From Entrophospora sp. SA101 (taxonomy: Eukaryota; Glomeromycota; Glomeromycetes; Entrophosporales; Entrophosporaceae), in assembly GCA_958430865.1 (NCBI GenBank), contig CAUDNR010002624.1, positions 34,939 to 85,363 on the forward strand: a stretch of 50,425 bases of DNA, given 5' to 3'. Below the pieces are notes generated by a model. The model saw only the letters and a list, made by a program, of their open reading frames with translations, had not been told where the DNA came from and searched no databases. This document shows, piece by piece, positions 1-10,930 of the stretch. Every line of letters begins with the position of its first letter. Positions within the stretch are counted from its first letter, which is position 1. The translations under genes were made by a program, and so were the position numbers.

Positions 1-1689
1 TTTGATTTGATCTACAAGGGATCAAAGGAACCAAATTTCAATCAAAATTTTTGATTCTTTTTTTAAATCAAACACCCTAAAAATTATTTTATCCTAATGA
101 TAATTTCATTATCATTGTCTATGTCATATCATTGTCATATCATGTCCATGTCCTATTCTTAATACTATACTTAAAGAAATCAGTTCATTCCTGTGAAACT
201 CTGATTTACTTTTTGGGACATTCTTCAGTTAGGCCGGTTTTATTGTTTTTTTAAACGGTGATGGTGATCATCTCAGAAATTTTCCAAAAATCGTTATGGA
301 GTTATTAAAAAGTCAAGATATTCGTTACACAATTCAATGTCAGTTTTTTTATAGTTCTAAATGATATTATTTTGAATAAATTCTTTAAAAACTATGTTGT
401 TTAAATTGACTATATACTACTTGTGTGATTGATTCAATCATTAACACAAAGGAGCAAAATTAATTGTTTCGCAATAAAAACTATTTGTTTGTTTATTTAT
501 TGTTGTTTTTTGATTTTAATATCAATGCATGGTTTCTATTCGTAATACAAATTTTGTTTTATTCGAATTATTTTTTACTTGAATTATTTGTTTTGTTCAT
601 TTTGTTCGAATTATTCGAATAGAAGCCCAAAAGAGCTTTAGAAATATTTAACCAATAACTTAATTACAATATAAAAAAGCGCTGTTGGTTTATTAAATTA
701 AGCCAATAATTAACTAAAAACAGGATTAATTTTAGAAGAATGAATATCTGGTAAATATTGGTGCTTTCAATATTTACTAATAGGCTTTTAGACTATATGA
801 TAAAAATACTAGAACATTATTAATTTATCAGTATGCCAATACCTTGATTATCTTTTTAAAGAATATTGGTCAGATATCTGATTGATACCTTATTACCCAA
901 TTTGTCATCATTCGACCAGTAAAAAGAGAACCAATGGATTATATATAAGCAAAGAAAGATTGGACCCTAAACTAGCACAAAAGAATTTTAAACCATAACA
1001 GCTTGATAGCTTGATTGACATAGTGGTGCAGTCTTGCTATTTTTTTTTATAATTAATTATATATCTTTAATAAAACAAACAAAACAAACATGACTTAGCT
1101 ATTTAATCATTTCCTTGTATGTGAATTCCTCCATCCAAGAAATATTCACAATGGTCATGATTATTATTCAATACATTTGATATCATCATTGACATAACAA
1201 ACAATTGCATCACCCAAGTGGTAATAACACCAAGGCCGTGGATAAATGAAACTTTTAATAATGCGTCTACCCAGATCTCTGGGGCTCAGAATAATAAACC
1301 TGATGCTGAATCACAGGTGTCAGATTTAATTAAAATTTTCCTGTCACAAACATGCAAGACGGTGCAACTAAGCACCATGGATTTTCTTCTCCACAGGTGG
1401 AACGGACTTAAACATATTGGAAGGCTTTGGACAAGACATTCCCTTATCTTTCCCTCATACTAGGCTTGGTTGTTACCATATGAGCATTGATCATTGATAA
1501 CTGGTGCTTGTGTGATGCTTGCTTGTGTTATACCACTCTCACTAAAATAAAGTCAGTGTCTGTAACTGATTCAAAATTCTCCAACTCGGGAGATTGCAAT
1601 CTGGGTTGCTGTTTTGGATTTTCCCTGGATTCAGAGTTTTGAGTCCTGGGTTGCTGTCCTGTTTGTGGCATGTCTGCTCACCAACAACC

Positions 1690-2060
1690 CTACCTCATTT
1701 TAAATAACAAGTTCAGTTGGTCAAATAAAGATTAAAGAGAACAGAAATATGGAAATGATCAATTTATACATAACATACCAAACAAAATCTGAACCATTTT
1801 ATTTTACAGCTTTCTCTTTGATGCCAGCGATCATGATGACTCTCACAATAGGAGTGGGCAGAATCGAACTGCCATCTTTATACTTGAATACACACTCTCA
1901 TTGAGTTACACTCCTTTAACCTAGAGTAGGAGGTTATATGGGCAAAAGCCTCATTTAAAAAACAACAAATTCAGTTGGTCAATTAAAAGTTAAACAGAAA
2001 ATTTGGAATGATTAATTTATAACATATCATCTAAACCATTTTATTTTACAACCTTCTTCC
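1690..2060. repeat. Internal direct repeats flanking the tRNA-like sequence (copy 1)
   Basis: Two similar stretches, about 1690-1815 and 1950-2055, share the blocks TTCAGTTGGTCA, AATTTATA and AACCATTTTATTTTACA in the same order and orientation. The tRNA-like sequence sits between them. A related single block occurs in inverted orientation at about 21195-21305. The arrangement looks like a duplication inside an older repeat family. Confidence 0.6.
1850..1915 (-). ncRNA. tRNA-like sequence with shortened anticodon loop (copy 1)
   Basis: Read on the minus strand the 66 bases fold as a tRNA cloverleaf. The 7-bp acceptor stem AGGAGTG/CACTCCT is perfect, the D stem is ACTC/GAGT with a 5-base loop, and the T arm GGCAG-TTCGATT-CTGCC is perfect. 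The anticodon stem TGTAT/GTATA has two wobble pairs and closes a loop of only four bases (TCAA) instead of seven. The T arm matches the B-box consensus for RNA polymerase III. A normal decoding tRNA is therefore unlikely. It may be a tRNA pseudogene, a mitochondrial-type derivative, or the head of a SINE-like element. An identical copy lies in the second 2.7 kb repeat. Confidence 0.55.
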
Positions 2061-2984
2061 TAACATTAGAGCCAAATGCAATTTCAGAGTCACCAACTCT
2101 GCTCTGGATTGTGACTCTTGTGCTTGAAACGAGTCGCAGATTCTCATAATATTCCTCCAGAGTTGCAGCATCTTGGTCACGAGCCATCCTTACCCTAGAG
2201 ATATGATTGTTGCAGGCGACTTTTCAGCTAGCATGCCAGCGGCCTTCTCTGGTCTGGGTGCTGTGAGGGAAGATCAGTGAAAAACATCCTTGACGATTGA
2301 TGCAGTCACGGTAAATTCTAGAGCTTTGCGTCCCCCCCCCAGATTTCAACATTATCATATCATCGGGAGAAAACGTGGTCAGATTAGCTTTTTGTACATG
2401 AGGAATACGTGAGAATAATTGTAAAGTGTTCAAGGTAGCATGAATGCTTCAATGTCTCAAAAATTTCCGATAATCAAACATCTCATATCGAAATGTCTCT
2501 TTTTCAACGGTGTGCTGACTTGATATCTTGTAATTATAATATTATAATTATATATTAATAATGATTACGAAAAGAAGAATATCAATCGTTTGTTGTCATG
2601 GTTTTCCAAGTATTACCAGAACTTCACTTATTAAATACTTTTTGAGGTTTGATTTTCCTAAAGAGTAACTCAATGTATTTACCTGGCTTAGTTGTCATTA
2701 CTGTAAAGTCTGGTTTAGATCCTAGCAAACATGGTTCAAATTTTCTATTGGTAGTAGCTGAAGATTTTGACATAAGGTTGGCCCTGCAATAAATAACCCA
2801 AAATCAAAAAAGACAAAATATTTATAAATATTATAATTATACAAATCATAGAATATATACCACTCTATTTTAATTTTTCCATTTTCATGAAAAAATGGAT
2901 CAATCACTGGAGTAATACACCTATGAACATGTGTATCCTCTATTTATTATTTCTTGTAAAGGTTGACTGTTGATTGTTAATTCT

Positions 2985-3555
2985 ACACAATGTAGAATTT
3001 GTGTTTACTTATTGTATTCATATAGATATTTTTGAAACATACAAGTTATTACAAATTTCAACCATTATTTTTTCCATATTTTTTGACTTCAGACTGTTAA
3101 GAAAATCTTTTTAACTTGGTTTTACGTTTGATCTTGTTTTTTATATTGTACAACCATTTTCGTGAAACTATAAATTCATTTTTATAGATAAAATTACTAA
3201 AAAGAACAATTTATTGAACTATTTCCAACTATATAGTTCATCCAAAGAAAAACAATTAATATTAAAAATATTAATTAAACCCAAAACTTGATATTTACAA
3301 AATTGAAAATATGCTAATATATTTATATATATTACAAGAACAAATTTATGTTATTATATATAAATGATTAATTGATTGATTGATTTGAAATTGAATTCTA
3401 GGAAAAAAAAATATAAAACAAAAGAGAAATTGCAAATAATAATTGATTAGTTTGCAAATGATCTTAAACATTGTACAAATGTTTCTTAATCTAAACATAA
3501 TATATATATATATAAAATTCTAAATAATAAAATATATGCAAAGAGAAATAATTAA
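2985..3555. other. Intergenic, AT-rich
   Basis: No gene is visible. There is a short hairpin at about 2980-3001 (ATTCTAC...GTAGAAT) exactly where copy 1 of the 2.7 kb repeat ends, and (TA)n tracts at about 3320 and 3500. The last part is the 3' region of the NYN-domain gene, which lies on the minus strand. Confidence 0.5.
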
Positions 3556-5122
3556 TCAATAAACACAACCCAATTCCTTGGAAAAGCTGTCCAAAAAGAT
3601 GACTTGATATTGCCCTTGCCATTTACTCAAGAACTTCTCATCCAAGAAGTTTTGACTAAGTAGATTTTTCCAACTGATGATCTCAACCTTCCAACCCATT
3701 TCCAATGCTTTGGTGACACATCTGTGGAATCCACCTTGAAAATATTCTCCGTCATTGCCGTCTCCACTTGCAAGTACTAAAGTTCCAGGTGTATGATAAA
3801 GCAACGAATCGAATATTTTAAGTTGAAGAAGTTCATCAACGCATTGTTCCTTTTTACCACCTTTACCACCTTTATCGACACGTTTAAGTTCTGAAACATT
3901 ATATCCAGAATTCTTTGCTTCGTCAAGATTTTGAATTAATGGCAAAGATGCTACCAATTCTCTACGAGCAACGTTCCTTCCACGTTCAATAATAGTGGTA
4001 AAAAGAGTTGGGTATGATAACATTTGTTTTTTATTTGTAAAAGGCATTTTCATTTTGTTCTTTGAATTTTGTTGATTTTGTTGATCCCCATCTTTTTTTT
4101 CTTTGCCTTTTCCTTTTTTTTCTTTCTTTTCCTTTTGTTTTTCTTTTCTTTTTTGTTGTTGTTCACAAACTTTCTGAAATCCAATATAAATATTTGAATT
4201 ATCAACGAAAACATGGATTGGCTTATCAGAAATTTCCGTGGGCATTGGAATTTTAGAGCGAGATTTTTTTGTTTTTTTATCTATATTTTGATCCACATTA
4301 ATCTTCAATGATGGTTCTTTAAGTATCTCATGATTTGATGAATCATCAACCAAAACTATTTTATTAAAATGGACTTTTTTCACTACGTCATTATTAACAA
4401 TCTAAATATTATAAATGAAAGTATTTAGTATTAGTGTTAATATAATAATATAATGATGTTGATGTAACATAATAATGATAAATTACCTTTTGTTTTTGTG
4501 GCTGTTTTTGTGGTTGATTTTGTTGCAGCTTTTGTTGCTGTTCTTGTTGTTCTAAACGCTTCTGTTTTTGTCTCTGTCGTTTCATTGCTTTTTTAGTTTT
4601 TGTATTAGCCAAAAGATCTTTTAAATTGATATTAGAAGTGTTTTTTTTATTATTACCATCACTGCCACTATTAATATTGTTTACAACTTTCTTTTTTAAA
4701 ATTTTTGTAGATGATTGTTGACGTTGTTGTTTTACAGCAGGTATTAATTTATGTTCATCAAAGTTACTACTTTCTTCTTCAGAAGAATAAGAGTTGTAGA
4801 GTAGTGAAGGTGGTTTCAATAGATCGTTGGTTAACTGTTGACTATGATTGTTACCGTCAGCGTCAACGATTTTCATAGAAGGAAACGAATTAGAAGTTGG
4901 GCTCCATTTTTCTTTTTCGGTGCTTAAATAACTCCATAAATTACCAAAATCGCCTAAATCACCTAAAGTCAAGCCATTTTTCGCTTCTATTTTTTCTTTA
5001 TCACTCTTTAAATAGTCCCATGAAGGTGTTAAATCATCTGGGTTATGGAAGGACTGATGAGATGTTGTGTCGTACGAAGAAGTTGTTGCATATAAGGTTC
5101 TTAAATTATTAGAATGCGACAT
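3556..5122 (-). CDS. NYN (PIN-like) domain protein with Gln/Lys-rich regions, 2 exons
   Basis: Exons are 5122-4487 and 4401-3556, joined in phase 0 across an 85-base GT...AG intron, giving about 493 residues. The N-terminal 212 residues are low complexity (Ser/Asn-rich, then a Gln/Lys-rich tail). The C-terminal part carries an NYN ribonuclease-type fold: IHVFVDNSNIYIGF (acidic residue at about 279), KEQCVDELL (Asp at about 401) and LASGDGNDGEY (Asp at about 426 and 429). These are the expected acidic metal-binding positions. A Lys/Gln-rich insert of about 35 residues (about 294-328) interrupts the domain after the first strand. In this family such proteins act as RNases or RNA-binding regulators; the substrate here cannot be told. 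The start is the first ATG of the open frame. Confidence 0.8.
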
Positions 5123-6711
5123 ATTTTATTATTATAGTTTATTATTTGTTAGTTATATAACGTGTATTGTTGTATTTTTTTATCTTTATTTATCTTGTAA
5201 TAATAATATAATTTTTTCAAAAAATTATATTTAAATATTTAATAATTGTTTAAAAAATAGAAGGGAGGATTGAATATTATTTTTTTTTTTTTCTGGGAAA
5301 AAGTTGTTCAACAACTTTCTATTTTGTATTTATGTGTTAAGAATAGCCGAAATTGTAACCCAAACTACAATCTAGAAAATTCTAATCGTTATTGTCATAC
5401 ACATGTGCTAGCTATATGGATTTTCTATATTTTTAATATCAACAAAAATATAATAAAAATCGATTTTATTATTTTTTTGTTAATATTAATATTTGTGTGG
5501 GAAATTCGATGAAGGAATGTTTGGAATTTTGAATTTTTTATATTTGGTTTTTTTGATTTATAACTTGGTAAAAACCATTTTGGATTTATATCATTTTTGT
5601 ATGATTTATTTAAAAATAATTTCTTTCTTCGATGACGATGTCTTTATTCTTGTAACGTTTCAACTTTTCATTTAAAATTAAAAACAGAATGTCACTCAAA
5701 CTTTGTCAATTCATCTCTTACATGGATGATAAGGATGAGATCACCAAAAAAATTATTTTTGGTTTTTCTTTGTTAATTCGGTTGGATAATGTGACCTCAT
5801 AGTTAATATTAATATTAACACAATGTATTTTTTCCCTTGTACTTTATAAAATTGGTTGCAGTGAGAAATCCGTTCCAGCTCAAACGTGAATGATATTGAT
5901 AATATAAATATAATAATGAATAAGACGTAAAAACAAGATGTATATTATTCCAAGAAAAATTTTATAAAAAAAAAAACAATAATATTAATTTATTTGTATT
6001 GTTTGTTTGTCCCCAAAGAATCAAATCTTGCATACTATATGTATATAACAAGTAAATTACTTGACTGATCAACAAAAAATAAAATTCGACGTATTTATAT
6101 ACTGTATTCCTTTTTGGGAGGAATTAGCATTCCCGCAAAAAATCTAAAAATATATTAGTATATAATAAAACGAAAGGGATGAGTGAGGCACAGCTGTACA
6201 AATTACATACTTCATAATGTGGCGCAGATATCTTATTTTAGAAGCTATAATAAATTTTCCCCAATTTTTATTATACCCAAAACTACGGTAAAATATTTAT
6301 TAAGTTCATTTTTATTTCCACTATGATATTGTGTATTTATTATAGTGATGTTATTAAATATAAATTAAAATAAAAGAGAAATTTGTATACAATAAATATA
6401 ACTAATAAAACGTTCATTTTTGTAAAACTTGCTTTGAGCTTCATAATACAAACTATTGAATAATTGATAAAACGTTCGTTAGTATATTTTGTAAGCTTCA
6501 TAGATTTTGTCCTTAATCCTTAGTTTGATCAGCCTATACAAATTATTGAATAATTGATAAACAGACAGTTTGTACATTTTATTTATTATTTATTTATATA
6601 TAAATAAATAATCATTAATGAACTTTAATCAATGTAGGGCCAGAAATATAAAACAATCACTAATAATAAAATACCTTTTAATTTTTGCGAATCCCATCAT
6701 AAAATTCTTCC
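5123..6711. other. Intergenic, no gene recognised
   Basis: AT-rich sequence upstream of the NYN-domain gene. Short open frames at 5270-5675 are Phe/Ile/Asn-rich translations of AT-rich DNA and show no protein character. No tRNA, transposase or repeat structure was seen here. Confidence 0.4.
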
Positions 6712-6743
6712 CCTGCCAAAAGTATCCAGATACTTTTGGCAGG
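6712..6743. repeat. Near-perfect palindrome, 15-bp arms
   Basis: CCTGCCAAAAGTATC, a 2-base spacer (CA), then GATACTTTTGGCAGG. The arms pair perfectly. A cruciform, a joined pair of transposon ends, or a solo inverted-terminus scar are possible readings; nothing nearby decides between them. Confidence 0.8.
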
Positions 6744-7032
6744 TGTGTATATGAACCTTTCTAAAACTTATTAACCAATACCCCCATAAAGTAACGACCA
6801 TATGAAAGCTTAAAGTATTCTACACCTTCTCATTCACTATCAATTCTTTTAAGCGATATCGAGAAATAATTTGAGTTTTGAAGTGAAAAAGTAATACCGT
6901 TTTTGAATAGCCGTGAATTCATCTTTCATTTTACTCTAACAACGAAGTTGAGTTCATGTGACACGAATTTCAAATTTTACACAGAATGTCACACGACTAT
7001 TAATATGGCGCCGAACAGGTCAAAAGGTTAAG

Positions 7033-7190
7033 TAAATGTCACAATTAATTGAAACATTGTCACAATTAATTGAAGCAAATGTCACAATTAATGAAGCAAA
7101 TGCTATAATTAAATAAAACAAATGTTACAATTATTTGAAACCAAATGTTATATAATCAATTGAAACACTGCACAATTATTTTAAGGTAAA
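7033..7190. repeat. Degenerate tandem repeat of about 24 bases
   Basis: The motif AAATGTCACAATTAATTGAA is repeated about six times with increasing decay (ATGTCACAATTAAT, ATGCTATAATTAAA, ATGTTACAATTATT and so on). No coding frame spans it. Confidence 0.7.
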
Positions 7191-7577
7191 TTATCACAAT
7201 TCGTGTTTTTTTATTGTTCATAAATTTTTTCCAAAAAAAAAAAAGCTAAAAGATTGATTTTTGGAGAATGCCTACACATAGACTATTCAATAATGCAAGG
7301 TAATGTATGTGTCAAAAACATGATTGAATTTAATGGATATTACTGGCAAAAATTAATTCTATTTTCTCATTTATCAATTCAAATCATGTTCTTCTTCAAT
7401 TGACCTTTACTTTATAATATAGTAGTATACACATTAAAAAATTCATTTGACGAGAGTACATTGTTTATATAAAAATGAATAAAAGAAAATCGAACATCAA
7501 AAAAATATGTTATTTAAATATACCATAATTGCAACATTTTCTTCAATTAATTATAACATTTTGCGTCATAAATATCC

Positions 7578-8141
7578 ATGCAAAATTGCATGAACGTTAG
7601 CATTTTTTTTATTACATTCTTCAGATTCAATAGTAGAAATTTCAATAACAATGTCTGTTATTTATTTTATCCTGACAATCCTTTCACTTACTTCGCTAAT
7701 TATCATGAGCACGGTAAGGCATCAAGTGTTATTAATTTGATACTATTACTAGTTTTTACTCGTGATCATTTAATAATAATTTTTTAAGGTAAAATAAGCA
7801 TCTAAACATTTTAGAGCATTGGATTATACAATTGTGGCATTTTATTCATTTATAGCATTGATTCCACTTAGTGTTCTTGTTGCAAAAAAAGATGATTTCA
7901 CCAATTCGTGTGAACTTAAACCTGATTATGATGTGGATTGTAGAACCCTGGTTAATTCATTCCATGATTGTTGGTTGCAGAACGTTCAGCAAGCAATTAT
8001 CGAATTATTAAATTTTATTATTATTTTTATTATTTTCAGCTTTATTTTGCAGTGGTAGTTAAAACCTACATGTTAAAGAGATTCCGAAAAAGAGACAATG
8101 GAGGAAACCGAAAAAGAATCAAGTATGGAAACATCGAATAA
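7578..8141 (+). CDS. Small putative membrane protein, 3 exons
   Basis: Exons 7578-7713, 7799-7983 and 8040-8141 join in consistent phase to about 140 residues. The first intron uses GTAAGG...AAG. The second is short and uses a less usual GTTCAG donor. The predicted protein has a hydrophobic N-terminal stretch (SIFFITFF), a clear membrane segment (TIVAFYSFIALIPLSVLVA), a Cys-containing loop (two to three Cys between about 75 and 105), a second membrane segment (LYFAVVVKTYML) and a basic tail rich in Lys/Arg. I do not recognise the family. Frame continuity across three exons and sensible topology support a real gene. An upstream first exon cannot be excluded, since an AG acceptor precedes residue 16. 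Confidence 0.5.
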
Positions 8142-9261
8142 ATCAATGCTCAATGGAAAATTTTTAAGACGCATGCGAATATACTTTATTATTCTATTAT
8201 ATATTTCATTTTAAAGATATTATTGTTGTTCAATTAGGCAATTTATTTAAAGTGTTAAATTAATAAATTATTCGTTGATTTGACATGTAGTTTAGCTTTT
8301 GGGAAAGGAATTCTCACGCTCATTATATCTTCTTTTGGCGATATTCAGCTTTTAAACTAACGGCAAAAATTATCATCATTAGGTTACTGAAGTTCTTTCT
8401 CAAAATGGGTTCTTAAAAAATTCATTTTCGCATAGTCTCAGTATTATTTGTTACTGGGGTGATGCAATTTATCTATTTTTTAAAAATATTAAATGACCTG
8501 AAAAACTACCAGAGTAATTGCATGGAAAATGTGGGTATTACCCATTTTTTTGGTCACACACTCTCCTCGATTATATTCCCATCAGCTCGTCGCATTTAAT
8601 TTTTTCAATTGAAGTCATCAGTGAGAATTTTGCTTTTCTTTTTCAAGATTTTTATTATTAACAAAGTATATAAGCAATATTATTCTTTGAAATTTAAAAT
8701 TAAAAAATATTCAGAATTAATCGTTTATATATATATATATATATATATATGTTCAGTTTGTCTGGTTTATATATTTCCATCACAAAGCCACTTAAGTCAT
8801 CAGATTGAGATTTGTTATTAGTTGATTGAATTGATAATAACGTTTCCATGAATCTGACTTATTTTCAATACCTTTTCACGCTAAAAAAGAAAAAAAGAAA
8901 ATTAAGCTTAATATAGCCAATGCTCGTTACTGCAATGAAAAATAGCAATTAATATTAAATGTATATATATTCCATATTGTTTATAATTGGTTCTCTTTAG
9001 TTAACGTTAAATTGGCATTGATAAAAGGTCATTTAAGCGACATAAGAAGTTGATCGTTTTTAAGTTGACAAAATCGGATATAATCAGCTTAATTAATTGA
9101 TGGATGGAACAAAGAACAAAGAGCCAATAATTTATTCAATGGCGGTGGTGACACAATCGAATTTTTGATAAATGGTTTTCACGAGTAAGTCTGTATGAAT
9201 AAGATTGGCTTTCATTTTAATTTTTTTAAAACAATCAATCGTTATCATTATTATTTTAATC
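8142..9261. other. Intergenic; promoter region of the SDR gene
   Basis: Contains a (TA)n run at about 8729-8750 and otherwise unstructured AT-rich sequence. The final few hundred bases should hold the promoter and 5' leader of the downstream SDR gene. No gene of its own was seen. Confidence 0.4.
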
Positions 9262-10622
9262 ATGGATATTGAATCACTTTTTGGAGTTAACGGTAAAAAA
9301 GTATTGATAACTGGTGGCTCAAGAGGGTAACTTATATTTATTATGTATAATTTTTGTAATTGTTAGTATTTTCCTAATGTTTTTTAAACTTTTCTTAGAA
9401 TTGGTCTGATGATAGCCAAAGGATTTGTATCTAATGGAGCTAAAGTTTATATTTCTTCGAGATCTTCAAATGCTTGTGATCAAGTGGCAAAAGAGTTAAC
9501 TGCTCAAGGTATATATATATATAATAATATATATATTGATAAACGGTCGAGAATTATTGTCCAAACACAAACATAAAGTTAAAATTAAAACAAATTATAC
9601 AAACGAAAATGTTATTATCAGGCCCAGGTGAAGCAATTAGTTTACCAGCAGATTTACAAAAATTGAGTGAAGTTAAAAGATTGGTTTCAGAAATTGAGAA
9701 AAGAGAAGATGGAAGTAAGTGTTGTAAATTAGGAATTGAAAAAAAACATTGTGATTTATAATATTATATATCTTATTGATTGATATTAAAAATTTATTTT
9801 CTTTAAACTAATTATGATTATTATTATTATATGCCATGCAGAATTGGATGTATTAGTTAATAATGCAGGAGCAAATTGGGGTGAAAAATTTGATAAATAT
9901 CCTGATGAAGCCTTTGAAGTAAATGTTTAATATAATATTTAATGTTATTATTAAAGGTTATATTATTTTCTTAATGTTGTTTCTCCCTCTCTCTTCTAAA
10001 CATTAGAAAGTAATGAATTTGAACCTTAAAAAAGTCTTTAGTTTAACTCAAGCGTAATTACTTTTTGAATATATTATTCATATATAATATAATATAATAT
10101 AATATTTATTTTTATATTTTTTTATATAATTGAAATAGTGCCATGCCATTATTAGAAAAGGCTGCTACACCAGAAGATCCTGCAAGAGTAATTAACATAA
10201 GTTCCGTTAGTGGTAATAACATCTAAAACATATACATATCTTATAACCTGTATGAAATAACAAAATATTAATTTATTTATTTATAAATTATTAAAGGCAT
10301 CCAAGTTCCATATTCAGAAACATATGCCTATGATGCATCCAAAGCGGCACTAAACCATTTGACCAAAGTCATGGCCGGACATTTATCACAACGTAATGTG
10401 ACATTTAATGGTGTGCTGCCAGGTCCATTCGAGACGAAGATGATGAAAAAAACTTTAGAGGATTATGGGAAATCAATAGTTGCAGGTATACCATTGGGCA
10501 GAATTGGTAGACCGGAAGATCTTGCTGGTACTTGTATCTATTTGGCGAGTAAAGCTGGCGCATTTACTAATGGTGCATTGATAACTGTCGATGGTGGTGA
10601 TACTTGTAAACCTAAATTGTAA
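9262..10622 (+). CDS. Short-chain dehydrogenase/reductase (classical SDR), 7 exons
   Basis: Exons 9262-9326, 9399-9508, 9622-9714, 9842-9918, 10007-10053, 10139-10212 and 10297-10622 join in phase to 263 residues, the usual length of a classical SDR. Visible motifs are the cofactor-binding TGGSRGIG (17-24), NNAG (96-99), a catalytic Ser at about 153 in ISSVSG, and YDASK with Tyr167 and Lys171. PG follows after the active site and VDGGDT near the C-terminus. It should be a soluble NAD(P)H-dependent oxidoreductase acting on a carbonyl or alcohol. The overall pattern resembles 3-oxoacyl-reductase/RhlG-like SDRs, but substrate cannot be assigned from motifs. It is convergent with the MAPEG-like gene. 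Confidence 0.92.
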
Positions 10623-10745
10623 CAATTAATAAATAGGAGGAGGCAGATGAAGTGTGTTAGGAAGAGGGGAAGAAGAGATAATAGAAGGAAGGAATAACAG
10701 AAAGGAATAATAAGGAATGATAGGAAGAGGAGAGCAAGCATAATT
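10623..10745. other. Polypurine-rich 3' flank
   Basis: The sequence just after the SDR stop codon is about 100 bases made almost only of A and G on the plus strand (AGGAGGAGG, GAAGAGGGGAAGAAGAGA, GAAGGAAGGAAT). It probably lies in the 3' untranslated region. Confidence 0.7.
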
Positions 10746-10930
10746 ATAGTAATTGCAATTATAATAATCATAATGCTATTTAATCTTTATTTTATAATTG
10801 TTTTTCTTCTATTTAAAATATAATAATGTTCCATCAAGTTCCTCTTATCTAACTATATATATTTCTATAAACAACAAAAAATTGTTTTCTATAATAGTAA
10901 TAATAGTAATAAATATATTTAATTATATGA

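Larger units (their letters stand above)
257..2984. repeat. Dispersed 2.7 kb repeat, copy 1
   Basis: This segment recurs in the same orientation at about 34740-37467 with a constant offset of 34483 bases, and I saw no difference through the core, including a run of C at about 2331-2340. The outermost tens of bases at each edge are clearly diverged (substitutions and a 1-base indel near 2895-2945 and near 257-275). No terminal inverted repeat or target-site duplication was found, so the class of element is unknown. Inside are a GTG-started open frame at 1218-1463 (81 codons, unrecognised), a tRNA-like sequence on the minus strand, an internal direct repeat, and a stretch at 2041-2340 homologous in inverted orientation to 20767-21040. 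All coding-like parts look degenerate. Confidence 0.85.

Noticed and set aside
1218..1463. 81-codon frame in both 2.7 kb copies as a gene
   Set aside because: It has a GTG start only and no recognisable domain. Its conservation is explained by the near-identical duplication, so it is noted only inside the repeat entry.
2224..2433. 69-codon minus-strand frame in the 2.7 kb repeat (also 36707-36916)
   Set aside because: It is in a different frame from the homologous relic at 20767-20964 and crosses a poly-C run. It is not supported as a gene.
4062..4256. Leu/Phe-rich frame opposite the NYN gene
   Set aside because: It is the antisense of the Lys-rich insert; the minus-strand gene explains it.
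8729..8750. (TA)n run with overlapping 70-codon frame at 8609-8821
   Set aside because: Simple repeat; the frame encodes an IYIYIY-type stretch with no protein character.
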